A stretch of 64,000 nucleotides of DNA, taken from positions 12,010,696 through 12,074,695 of the forward strand of contig NW_025062477.1 of assembly GCF_000002995.4 (NCBI RefSeq), in the 5' to 3' direction. The translations under genes and the position numbers were made by a program. The notes under the pieces are model-generated. The model did not search any database and had not been told where the DNA came from. It saw only the letters and a program-made list of their open reading frames with translations. This DNA is from Brugia malayi. Taxonomy: Eukaryota > Nematoda > Chromadorea > Rhabditida > Onchocercidae. Positions 12,061-26,000 of the stretch are shown in pieces (the stretch's first letter is position 1; every line of letters starts with the position of its first letter).

Positions 12061-15000
12061 TCACTGATGAAAAATTTGTGAAGAATATCTTCTTTCTCAA
12101 ATGCCTAACAAAAATTTATAAATTTCATTTTATAAAAAAATTCACTATCTCAAGAAAGGAAAAAAAAAAACAAGAATGAGAGAAAGAAACGAGAAAAAGA
12201 AGAAAAAATTAATTTTAATTTTAAATTAAAATCATTTATAATACAAACATTTTCATCGTATATCATTTTTACAAACAAATTTATTGATATGTGATTGATA
12301 AAAAAAAAAAAAAGAGAGGAATAAATCAATTTATAAGTCATTACTTAATTTTAATAAAAGAAATTAATTTGAAAAAAAAATCGATTAGACAATAATTTTT
12401 TTTTAATAGAAAAAGATGAATGAATGATAACAAAAAACATTTACTAAAATATAATATAAAATGAAATTAATAATTCTATTAATTTTTAATTAGAAAATCA
12501 TCAAAATGCCAATCGTATTGGTTGTAAACAATTTTCTGTAATATTGCTGAAAGGTAAACGAAGAGCAATAATATGTGACATTAATGTGACATTACTGTTA
12601 CGAATTACAAATTTGATCAAAATTCATAGCAATTCTAAAATATATGTGTAATAGAATAGTATTTGTATAGTTGTTGTAATAATTAAAATTTTAATTTTTA
12701 TCTTAATAAAATTGCAGAAAAAAGAGAGAGATCAAAAAAGAAATCTTTTTTCATTCATTAAATTAAATTGAAAATAATTTTTATTAAAATTTAGAACTAA
12801 TTTTATCATCTAAAAATAGAAAAGCTTTGGAGCAAAAAAAAAAAAAGAGATGAAAAATTAAAATAGAATGAAAATGAAGGATAGATTAATTAGAAAAAGA
12901 ATGGAATTTTTCTTTTCGTTTCTTTTTTTTTTTTTTCAGAATAATAAATTGATAAAAGAATAAATAATGCATAGAAAAATGAGAAATGAAAAAAAAAAAG
13001 ATCATTTTATAATTGAATTTAAGAAATAAAAATAAAACGAATGAAAAAATGATTAAATTACGAATAATATTTAATATAATTTACCTAATTGTTAACAAAT
13101 TGAATGAAAATATTTGGAATGTATACAAAAAAGAAAAAAATTTTTTTTTTTTTTTGTTAAATTTATTATTTGATAAAGAGGAATGAAGAAGAAAAAGGAA
13201 TCGATTGATAAAATTGATAATATTGGTATAAATATATAATTCGTTTTTTTATTTTTTTTTAAATTTATTGATATATAAATATATTTTGCATTTTTTCGAT
13301 TTATTAATATAAATATATTTTGTTTTTTTAAAATTAATAATAACTTATATGAAAAATGAAAAAAAATAAATAAATAAATAAAATACTGTAAACAATTAAT
13401 ACTATTATTAATTTTAGCCAGTTAACTGAAAATAAAAATTATTCATTAATACATATATATGATAATAAATGAAGGTCATAGGATAACTGATAAATTAATA
13501 AGTGAAAATGATAGAATAATTGATAAATTAATAAATGAAAATGATAGAATAATTGATAAATTAATAAATGAAAATGATAGAATAATTGATAAATTAATAA
13601 ATAAAAGTGATAGAATAACTGATAAATTAATAAATAAAAATGGTTGAATAACTGATAATATAATATGTTGAAAATAATAATAATAATAAGATGAAGAAAG
13701 AAAAAAAAATAAGAAAAAAGGAATTTAAAATGAGAAAGTTTAAAGGAATGAAAATTTGATATGAAATAGAAGAAATGTGTCAGCTGCTTTTCAGCTTTCA
13801 AATTTACAATGAAATGAGGAAAATGAATGCCTTAACTATCATTCATCTGTTCCATTCATCCACTGATTTCAATTTAACTAAATCATTCATTTTACTATTA
13901 CTATTGCTATCAGTGAATCAATAAGCCATCGCAGTGATAAGAAAAGATAATCAAATATATAAAGAGAGAGAGAGAGAGAGAGAGGGAGGGAGAGAGGGGA
14001 GAAGAATGAAGGATGAGAAATTAGATTAGAGAAGAAATAAAATAACAAAATATATATATATATATATTGAAATAAGAAATGAGGATTAGGAAGAAAGAGA
14101 GAGAGAGAGAGAGAAAGAGAAAAAGATATAAGAGACAAGAAGATAGAGAGAGAAAGAAGAGAATTAAAAATGGTAATGAATGATTGATTGTTATTGATGA
14201 TAATAATTGGTGATAATAATAGTAAATGTTAATCAGATTAGAAAAAATATATATGCAAAAAATATCTTTAAAATAAAAAAAAATAAGGGAGAAAGAGAGG
14301 GAGAAAAAGGGAGAGAGAAGAAGAAAAAGGTGGAAAAAAGGTAATGATTGATATTACTGATGATAATAATAATGATAATAACAACAATACTGATGATAAT
14401 AAAATGATAAGGAAATAAAAGAAGGAGAAGAATAAAAAATAAATTAAAATGTATCAAAAAATAGAAAATGTTAAAAATATCTATTAATAAAAATGAAGAT
14501 ATTTCGATAAGATGATAATAATGATAATGATAAATATGATGTAATGTTTAATACACAATTCTTCTTTTAAGTTTAAAAGATTTTAATTAACAACAACAAC
14601 AACAACACATTTCTTCTTTATTCACGTAAAATTTACTATCATCATTATCATTATCACAACTATCAATTAATCCTATTCATTTCTATTCAAAATTAAATGT
14701 TAAAATACATAATGCAAAACTTTAATTATATTAAAAGTTTAAAAAAAAACGTGATCTACGTGATACAATTTGTAGTTAAAGTTGTAGTACGCATTAAAAA
14801 AAGGTTATACGTAGGAGAAAAATTCTTATAGTAGAGAAAAATTAACAAAATGAAATTCGATGTTATTAATAAATATAATACGATAATGCATTTATTACGT
14901 ACATACTTTAAAAGTTTATAAATGTTAAGGTAATACTTTCTAAAAAGAAAAGTAAATGATGAGAAATTTTTAGAAAGAAATTTGATTGAATTGTATGTAA

Positions 15001-18000
15001 AATATATAAATGATATGATTAAGATAAGTATAATGATATGAAATTATATATTATAAAGAAATTACAAATGATAATATAATTATGTTAAAAGGCTATTAAA
15101 AAAATTTTTTTTACAAATTTCTGCTAAAAATAATGGATGAATTGTTTATTATTTAAAAAATTTATTTAATAAAAAGTTTGAACTTAGTAATATGCTGAAT
15201 AGTAATAAACAAAAATTAAATAAACCTAACTCAGTAGCATATTTTCAGCTATAAAGCAGAAAGCGGAAAAGTGACATTTACGCATCAATGAATTAATTCA
15301 ATAATATGCAACATCTAAACTATTTTATTCACAATCATTTGAATTTTAAACAAATGTTACTAGGTGACAAAGTTACCGGAAGCAGTAGTATTTGCATTTT
15401 AGATATCACTTCTCTTTCTTTCTTTCTTCCTCTCTCTCTCTCTCTCTCTTTTTAATTTATGTTTCGCCTCTAATATTTTGCTTTTAATTTTAACGATTAA
15501 AAATTTTAATTATTTCAGAATTTTTTTTTTTCAAACAAACAGAAGGGAGGAAAAAAAATGCGAAATGAAACAAATTTATAGATATAATATAAATGAAAAG
15601 TATAAAATCTTTTAATTTTCCAATTTAGAAAAAAAAAAGAAAGAAAAAAAGATGAAAAGACAAAAAAAAAAAAATTAAAAAGGAAAAATAAACAAAAACA
15701 AACTAAAAGTATTTTGAAATTCTTGAATTTCAAAATGATCCATAAAGTAATCAACCCCCTATCATATCATTTTTCATAAAAAGGAAAAATTTGAAAAATT
15801 GAAGAAAGAAGAAAACAATGAAGAAATCAAAGATCAAAATGGAGAATATAGGAAATTTAAAAAGAAAAAGAAATTTAAAAATTTTTTTTTTTGAAAACAA
15901 ATAGAAAAAAGACAAAAGAAGAGAAAAAATTATTAATAATGAAATGAATGATAAATGATTAGTTAATAAGTAAACAAATAAATAAATAAACATGTAAACA
16001 AATAAATAAATGAAGTACTAATCAATGTTAAAACAAACATTTAATAAAATAAATTAAATATGTTATTAGAAAGTTCATATAGTATAATAGCAAGTTAAAA
16101 TTTTTGATTAGCATTAAACAAATTGAATGAGTCATATTATCATTTTTTATTTGTTAATGACTTAAAAATTTTTTAATGATATGTAAATTTTTATTTAAAA
16201 ATAAAAAAAATACTCCAATCCTAACAAAATTTTAAGACTAAATTAACTGGTTAATTAATTAATTTATATTTTGGTAATAATATTAAGTCTTAAAATTTCC
16301 ATATCATTCATATTAATAAGAAAAAACTAAAATTTATACTAATTATTTTATTAATGTATTTTAAAAAATAATAGTTGAAAAAATCTTTAATTCATATTAC
16401 ATCAAAAAGATATTATTGATTAACACTAATTCTGTTCAAGATTAAAAATATTAAATTTTTTTAAAGTAAACACATTATTTTATTGATGATTTACTTGATT
16501 AATTTATTTCGAAGTATCATATGGGAATGATAATAATAAGTTTTTGAAAGTAATCAGAAATCAACAAAATTGACTAAATATTTAATTTATATTTATTACA
16601 TCAAAGTTAAGATTAAATTAATTAGCTAATTAATTAATCTATAAATTCTATCTCTAAATAGCTAATTAATTAATTCATAATTTTTACTCTAAACAGCTAA
16701 TTAAATAATTAATTTGTGATTTTTACTCTAAACAGCTAATTAATTAATCTATAATTTTTCCTCCAAATAATCCCTTATTAGCAATAGTTAAACTTGTGAA
16801 ATTGAAACAGTAATGATAAAAATGATAATTGACGTAAAACAATAATTTTGCTATCTAAAATCTAAATGCTATTAATTAATTGATGAATTAATTTAATTTC
16901 ATAAATTATCTTTAATCATTAATTAATTATATTTAAATGAATTAAAATTTAAACCCTTACAAAAAAAAAAATTACTTTTCAATTGAAAAAGAAATAAAAC
17001 AGCGCTATGAAAACTAGCGCCAAATAATCATTTTTATCTTAGCATTATCAAAAATGCACTTTTTACAAAAAGGGAAACAAACAGAGAGGGAGAGAGAGAG
17101 GGAGAGGGGGAGAGAGAGAAAAGAGAAGAGAAGAGATAATGCATCTTGAATCATCCATATTAAACATTTTTTTTTTTTTTTAAGATTTATTTTTATCCAA
17201 TCAAATTGAACAACAAAATTTATGAATTGTACAAATTCTTAGCTAATACAAATAATAATGATAGGAATGTTTTGAAAATTATCAAATTTAAAAAATAGAT
17301 TTCTTATAAAGTAAAATAAATTAATTATTTAATTATAATCCTAAAATTTAATTAAAGTTTATGCTTGAAAAATAACTGTTAATAACTGTATGATATTTAA
17401 TATAAATTCTTAAATAGAAATAATCAGTTTAATCTATGCTAAAATATAAGCCAAAGATATTTTGTATTTTTTATTTATTTATTTTATTTTTTTTTTTTGG
17501 ATATAATAAAAAGATAATGTTTATATTATAAAGAAATCTCGAAAAATAAACAAATGAATGTATTATATAAATAATAATGTAAAAATCAGAAATCATAACA
17601 AAAAGTCGGAATTGTATTACGGAACTGAAAAAAAAATGTTACGTAGAACATTGCAAAAAATAAAAATAAAAATAAAAAACAAAACAAAACAAAAAAAAAA
17701 ATAAAAGGAAAAAAGTTAACAAAAAAAGTAAGTTTCAAAAAAAAAAGAGAAAAGAAATTCAATATTAGAATGGTTTAGTTTAAAATTAAATAAATTAAAA
17801 AATTTAAATTTAATAATTGAATGATAATAGAAAATATAAATGAATATACCAGTTGAAGAAATTGATGTACGATGACTTTGTGCATAATAAATAGAACGTG
17901 GTGATGAAGACCTAGAAAAATATTTTTTTTTTTTTTTTAAATTAAATTTTAAATAATTTATAACACTTAAAAAAATGAAGGAAAAAAAAAACAATTATCA

Positions 18001-21000
18001 TATATGATTGAATATCACTAATGAAATTCAAATGATCATAATTATGTTTGGAAAAGAAAAAAATAAGAATAATTAAATTTTGCATATCTAAAATTTGAAA
18101 TTGAATAAAATGAAAGAAAAAATGAATTTAGGAATCAAAAAAAGAGACATCTGAATTTTCATTGTTTTACTTAAAAAAAAAAAAGTTTAATTCAAAGATT
18201 TATTTTTTAAATATGAAAAAAAAAATTTGTTATTTTAATAGCACTAACTTTTATATATCTGTTTATAATGTTTATTAATTATTATATAACAATGATCATT
18301 TATCACTTATAATTTTATAACTAATACTTTAAAAAAATTAAAAAAAATCAACACTTATCATATATGATTTAATATTACTAATAAATAACTTTTACAATTA
18401 TAACTTTTGACGAAAATAATTAATTTTTGCATATTTAAAATTTGAAATTGAATAAAATGAAAGAAAAGATGAATTTAAGAATTAAAATAAATTAAATATT
18501 CCAAGTATCAGTGATAATGATAACCTATAAGTGATATTATTGACTGGTTGCATTGGTGGTATCACATCTTTGGCACCTTCAAATAAAAGCGGATGATATG
18601 GTTGCGGTGTTTCACGACGTACCGGAAATGCTGGTGTTGCAGATCGATTAGATGATGGAGCTAATGACCAGTCCTTAAAATTAAACCACAACGATTACGA
18701 ATTTATTATAAATTCAAAAGGTTATAATTTTAATTTGATAAAAATTTTAAATTTCATAATTTTAATTTATCAAATTAATTTCTTTCTTTCTTCCGTTTTT
18801 TTTTTGAAAAAATCTTTGTTTAGTAATATTTAAAGTATAAATTCAATATGAATGCATTTAGTGTTAAACTAAAATTACTACAAAGAATGCATGCAAGTGC
18901 ACTTGCAAAATTTGCAATACTTGAATAAATAGCAAACAAAATTGATAAATTTCGCTTCAATTATTGTTTGTTTCTATCGTGATGACAATAGCTATATTTA
19001 TAATTAAAATTCTAATTAAAAATTATAGAAATTATTAAATTCACTCCCTATAAGTTAATTTATCGAAGTTTTTTTTTTAAAAAAAAAGAAATTATTATTG
19101 CTAAGTAATATTTAAAGTTTAGGGATTTAACTGCTGTTTATTTCTATTAAAAAAAAAAAAAAAAAGAATAGAAAAAATAAAATTTTTACAAATTTAAATA
19201 TATCTATGAGTGCATTTAGTGCTACATTAAAAATTACTAATTAATAGCGCATGCAAATTTGCAACACTTCAATAAACTGCAAACGAAATTGATGAATTCC
19301 GTTTCAATTATTACTTATTTAAAAGAAATAAAGAGAATTAAAAAGAATAAATGAATAAACTTCCCTCTAATATTTAGAATTTTTACAAATTTAATAATTA
19401 AATACAAGTTTTTTTCTTCTTCCAAAAAAATTTCTCACATATTTTTCTTTTCTTTTTTAAAAACTTTCTTAAACCTTCTTTCAAAAAATAAAACTTGCAT
19501 TATTATTGTCATTTTTTTCTTTCCGTTCGTTCATAAGTTAATTAATTTAAATGATAATTTTAAATACTTTTTTTTTTTTAAAAAAGAATTAAATTACCTC
19601 AGTGGAATTTGATGGAGTGCGATTAATTAACGGTGATGATGTGCCATTTTGCTGAACATCACGCTTTTTTAAAATTGATTTCATTGAATTTGTTGAGGAA
19701 TTCAATTCTACATGTGCATTATTATTGCCAATATTATTCTCCTATAATAGGAATAAATATTAAATTAATCATTTCAATATCATTTAGTGATAATAATTTG
19801 ATAATAATCAGTATTAATTAATAATTACATTTTTAATTGATAAAATTGAAATTTCTAATTGACAAGAAATACTATAACATATATTCGATATAAAAAATGT
19901 AAGCTAATACAAAGTATTCTTTTAATCAAAACTTTTTTTATTTCTTTTCTTTCGCTTTTTGTTATCTTACAAGGAAAAAAAGAAATTAAAAACAAATTTT
20001 GCAAAATTGAAATTCAAATTTTTATATTCCATTTTTTTCATTTATTAAGTAAAACTTGAAAAATTTTTCATGCACAAAGCAGTAAATATTAAAATTTATA
20101 ACATTTTTTTTTTTTGTCTATGACAGAAAAATTATAATTGTATTTAAAGTATAATTAATATAAAAATATATTTATTCAAACAAATTTACATTAAATATTT
20201 TTGTAATTTATTAATGTAAGACAAAGCAAGATGAAATTTTACTACAAATATTCAAAAAAAAGTATTGCAAAAGAAATGAAACAAACTTAAATTTAATTAA
20301 TTATTTGTTACTTTTTAATAATTTTTTCAACAAAATTAATTTTTAAATTAATTTCGCTTTTTTTTCCAAAAAAAAAACAATTCAATTTAATTAATTTAAT
20401 GATATAGAAACTACAGAAAAAAAAAAATTCATTTTGCATGGAAAAGAAAAAATGGCAGAAATGTATGCAAATCATTGTCTTAATTTCAATTTTAATTTTA
20501 ATTATTTCTCAAAGTCCGCAAAAAAACAAATAAACAAACAAATACACTCATAAATATAAAACTGTCTGATTTATCAACAAAATTTTTAGTGTTTTAATAT
20601 CTTTTCAAGATATGAAAAAAAAAAAGAAAACATTTGAGAAGATTGAAAAATTTTTTTTTTCAAAAATAATTTGTTTAATTTAACAAATTTAATAATAAAA
20701 AATTACACAAAACAAAATAAATAACAACAAACAACAATAACTACTATTGTATAACATAATTTAACAAAAAATGTTCACTTTTTGTGATTTGGTTATTTAA
20801 CTCAAAATTAAAATAAAAATTATTTGAATGTACGAAAAAAAAAAAAGCATTCCAATATATATGATTGAATAGATTATATTACAATTGAAATATTATTGAA
20901 AATTTAAATCAGCCATTTTATTGGAATAAAAAAAAAAGGAAAAAAAAATAATAATATTATTCATACAAAACATTTGGAAAAGATATGAAAGAGATTTTAT

Positions 21001-22973
21001 ATACAATTTTTAACATTTCAAATTTTATTCCGTTCATTGCCTTTTTATTTTTTTTTTAGAAAAAATTCCAATTTTTCTTTGTCAAATATTTCAAAAAAAA
21101 AAAAAAAAAAAAAAGAAACAGAGAAAGAGAGAGAGAGGAAGAGAAAAAAAAAATAATGTTTAAAATTCAATTAAATATTATTTTCTACAAATAATAACTA
21201 AAGCATATATTACTAATGGAATTGTATTGAAATTTAATTTTGTAAACAAATAAAAAGAAATGAAAGAATGCAAATCAATCAAAATGAACATTTGATAGTT
21301 GGAAATTTTATTTTAAATTAAAAATAAAACAGGTAGGAGAAAAAAAGGAAATCTAATAGAAATTTATTTTTAAATTATTTTATTGGTACTAATCTTCTAT
21401 TCTTATTTGTTTCTATGGAAGTAATCCTAAAGCAAATGCAACAGGTATAAGTTATTTGGAAATAACGGGAAGAATTCAATGTATACGAGGTGATTTGACC
21501 GAGATATCTCGGTACCTGCACCAGGTAAATGTAATTTTCCTGTTATCAACTAGTAGAATTGCTGCTCTAACTTTATTATTCGATGTGAAAATGTAAATAA
21601 ACTAAAATGAAAAAAAAAAAACTAAAATATAAAATATTTGAATAGCATTTCAATCGTTAATTTAACATTTTAATAACTTTTAATCGTTAATAAAAAAAAG
21701 AAAAAATTCGTTTTTTATTTCGAAAAGACATGGAATTTTATTAATGATTTACAAAATTATAATTATATAATAATATTATAAATAATATAATTAGTCAATA
21801 AATTTTAAGAGTAATATTATTGAAATCTTTTTTTAACTTTTTAAATACTTTTTTCAGATTTTTTAAAATACTGTCTTAAAAATTTTTTTTTAAATATAAT
21901 AAAAAATTAATTAAAACTAATTTTTATTTTGTTTAACATTAGAAAAAAGAACTAAATAGGAAGAAAAAAAGAAACAAAACAAAACAAAGAAAAAACATAT
22001 ATGAAGTAAATGTGAAGAAAAAGTTAGAAGTACTACTTTTCTCTCTCCTTTTCCTTGTAAAACAAATGATAATGAATTGAAAAGAATAAATCGGATCAGA
22101 TTGGATCGGATTGGATCGAATCAAATCAAATCGGATCGGCGGTATTGGAAAAAAGAAATTGATAACAAAGAGCAATGAAGAATGAAGGGAGAACGAAAAG
22201 GAAGGAATAATATCTATTATCAATAATGTGCAAATAAATATTTCCAATTTGAAATGGAGAAAGAGGGAAAAGGCAAAAAGAAAAAAGAAAGCAACGACAG
22301 ATGTTAACAATATGTTTTGCATAGACAATAACAACACTAGTAACAATAATAAAAGCAACGACAATAGCAAATAGCAATAACAATAGTAACACCAGCAACA
22401 AATAGAAACAATAGCAATAGTGACAACAATAGCAGCAGCAATAAAAATAGCAATAGCAGTAACAATAACGACTACAGCAACAACAGGAGCAACAAACAAA
22501 AATAACAATAACAGCAACAACAATAGCAGTTAACAATAACGATAAATAATAACCAACAGAGTTAACAATAACGGTAAATAACAACCAATAGCGACAACAA
22601 TAGTAGCAACAACAACAGTAACAGCATTAGCAGTAATAACAACAATAACGATAACATTAGCAACAATAACAGTAACAACAATAACAAGAACAAGAACAAT
22701 AGCAATAATATCATTAAAAATTTTTGAAAATAGGAAAGAATGAATGAGTTGAGATAGCGATGATCCATCGGTTGCTAGCAAATGAACTATTTCATTTGAA
22801 AATTTTTTTAAAATTTTAGCAAAAATTTTTCACTGTGATATAAGAAAAGTTAAAGTTAGAAAAAAGAAAGGAAAAATGATGAAAAGCTAAAGTGAATGAA
22901 TGATAAGAGTTTAAGTTGATGAAAGAATGGAAAATATGTTATGTTTAAAAACTATTTTTGCTTTTTTTTTTAA

Positions 22974-23007
<34 letters not shown>

Positions 23008-26000
23008 CACCTTCAAATGAATATTTTGTGAAAAAGAAAAAAATGTAAAGCAATGGAAAGAGAAAATATATTTCGTTTCAATTAAAATATCTTAAACGAT
23101 TGCGATTTATTTCATCCCTTCCTTCGTCTTACTTTCTTTTCAAAACCAAAAAATATATATATATGTATCTTCTTTCGTGAAAAAAATTGTTGTAAATGAA
23201 TTAAAAGTAATATTACTGCTTTTTTTCTTTCTTTTCTATTTCAAAAAAAATTTTTTAGTTTTTTTAAAAAAAAAAAAACTATCAATATTTTTAAAATAAT
23301 TATGAAAAATTTAATTTATTAAAGTTAAAAGCTAGTTTACTTTTAAATTGCTATAAAGAAGTAAAAACAATATTTTGTTTTTGTTTTCTGTTTTTATCGA
23401 AATGTCCAATTAAATATATTTTAGATAATTAAATTTAGTTAATTAAAAAATATATGCATTTGAAAAAAAAAATATGTTCATTACAGAAAATATTGAATGA
23501 AAAATTTTTGATAATGACAATACGAGTAAACAGATAGCAATAACAGTGATAATAAGAAAAATATATATTTGATAATATTGCATATCATATGATAAGAAGT
23601 TGTTAAAGGTGATAAGCAAAATAATTTTTTACAAAAAAATAACTCAAAATTTTCATTTCAAAAAGTGAAATAAAAATTTTTTCATGAACATTTAAAAAAA
23701 GAAATAATAAATTTTTATTTTTATTTGCTAAAAGAAAATGCAAAATTCTCGAACAAAACAAATATGCATTAGCAGATAAAAGCTACATTAATCATTTGAA
23801 TATATTTTAAAAAGAAAACAAAACAAAGAGGAAGAAAAAAAATATTTAAGATGAATGTACAATTGATAAGCATTGATAAGGAAAGTGATGATGAATAACA
23901 AAATTAAAAATAAAATATTATTGTCTTTTTCAATTTTTTTTTTTTTTTTTGTAGATAATATATCATTGATATAAGATTAAAATATGAATAAAAACTTACT
24001 TTTACAATATTTCTCAAATGGCTAAATTCGTTATCATCAAAATCACCGTTATCATGTTCAATGCTATCACTACGATTAATTTGATTTCGTTCACGCTGAT
24101 ATTGTGACTAGAAAAAAAGAAGGAAAACATTTTTGAACATTTTAAAATTATCACTGAAATATCAAATTTTTACTAAAATTTCAAATTAACATTTCGTTTC
24201 CAAAAAAAAAAAAGATTTACTTTGCTGGTAAAATTGATTAATATGGAAATATTAAAATTATTGTAAAAATTTTTAAAATTATCACCATTTATTATTTTTA
24301 AAGAAAAAAAATTTACTTTTAAAATTTATTAAAGAAATTTTATCATATTTTTGTGATAAATAATATTAATGATTAAAATTGATTTTGAAAAAAAAAAAAA
24401 ATGATAAGTATTACTTACTTCTTGAAATGGTGTCCTAATACGATATCGTCTTGAATATGGACTTGATGATGGACTTTGTGAACGAGGTCGTAATGGTGGT
24501 GTTGGTGGCTTATGTTTGACAATATCTGAAGGCCTAAAATTATTAATTTTATTTTTTAAAAAAAAAGCATTTCAAAATTTTGTACATTTCATAATTTATT
24601 ATTTTATATATTTATGTGCAAAAAAAAAAAAAAAAAACTTTACACTGAAAAAAAGACATAAGTAAAAAAGGAGTAAAAAAATGCGAAAAATAAAAAATGC
24701 TGAAATAAAAAGTAAATTTTTCTATATTAATTACAATTAAAAATTAAATTTGAAAAAAATACGTTGGTAAAAAAGTTAGAAAAAAAAATCTAATCTGCTA
24801 AAAGTAGCACTTTAAAATTATTTACAGTTAAAATTTTAAACTAAAAAAAAAAAAAACACGTAAGTACAAAGTAAAGAAAACAAAATACGTGAATTAAAAA
24901 AGAAAAAAAAAAAACGAAAACAATATTTGAGAAAAACAAAATAAAATTTTTGCATTACTTACAATCAAAAATCAGACTAAAGATGAAAAACATAAAGTTA
25001 AAGACAAAGTTAAAAAAAAAAACAATAAAAGTAAAACTGCTAAGTTGTTTACGAATGCTTACAATCAGATTAAAGAAAAAATAAATAAATAAAACACGTA
25101 AATACAAAGTAAAAAAAAAAAAACTAATAAAAATAAAACTGCTAAATTGCATACATATGCTTACAATCAGACTAAAAAAAGTAAAAAATAGAAGTACAAA
25201 GTAGAAAAAATAAAAAATAAAACTTTTTCATAGCTTACAATTAAAAATTAAACCTGAAAAAGACAAAATACAAAGTTAAAGAAAGAAAATAAAATAAGCA
25301 ATAAAAGTAAAACTTCTAAATTGCTTACAATGCTTACAGTCAAACTAAAAAAGAAAAATTTAATAAAAAAATAAAATTTCTTCATTGTTTACAATTAAAA
25401 ATTAAACTTAAAAAATTGAAACATATAAATACATAAAATAAAAATTAAAAATATACATAAAAATTAAAAAAAATATATAAAATAAAAATATACATAAAAA
25501 TTAAAAAAAATATATAAAATTAAAAATATACATAAACATAAAAAAAATTAAAAAAGTTTTGAAATGAAAAAAAAAAAAAAAAAAAAAAAAACTTACTTTG
25601 GTGGTAGAGCTGACGAATTGTTAAAATCTTTCATTTTTCGATTTGCATAATGAGTCATTTCATCAATGATTCGATTATCATCTTCATTATCATGATATGG
25701 TGAACGTACGTTTTGTAAGCGTTCCTCTTCAATTCGATATTCAATTAATGGATCAACAGATTTACCATAACTTTCTAAGCTATACGTACGTTCGTCATTT
25801 TCACGTTTTATTTGTCTATCATCATTTACATGTTTCAATTCCTGTAAGATTTTTCTTTTGTTTATTTCATTTCTTATTAATTTAGTATTTGAATTTTTCC
25901 TTTCTTTTCACACAACTTTATGTGTATAAATTTTGTTTTATTTTATTAAATATTTATTTAAAAAAAATTTTTTTTTGTATAAAAATTATTCAAATTTTTT

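Larger units (their letters stand above)
10176..17849 (-). other. TNS: Tensin intron 23, containing the alternative first exon
   Basis: 7.7 kb. Besides the acidic first exon (11055-12060), it carries a 33-bp minisatellite (13482-13660), GA-rich tracts (13966-14005, 14095-14160, 17080-17130), TC tracts near 15420-15450 and a three-copy degenerate repeat at 16620-16770. The promoter of the short isoform should lie between 12061 and about 13500, but no motif is recognisable in this composition. Confidence 0.7.
19742..23999 (-). other. TNS: Tensin intron 20
   Basis: 4.3 kb with many homopolymers, a GC-richer island with a palindrome at 21420-21600, and an AAC/AGC trinucleotide-rich block at 22318-22712. 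The flanking exons are both phase 0, so an unrecognised cassette exon is possible but not shown. Confidence 0.7.

Noticed and set aside
11766..12179. 137-codon plus-strand frame rich in His/Tyr
   Set aside because: Shadow of the Asp/Asn-rich alternative tensin exon on the other strand.
21939..22784. Several hydrophobic open frames on the minus strand, like membrane proteins
   Set aside because: They derive from a degenerate AAC/AGC/ATA triplet block plus purine-rich DNA. Frames overlap one another and no family is recognisable.
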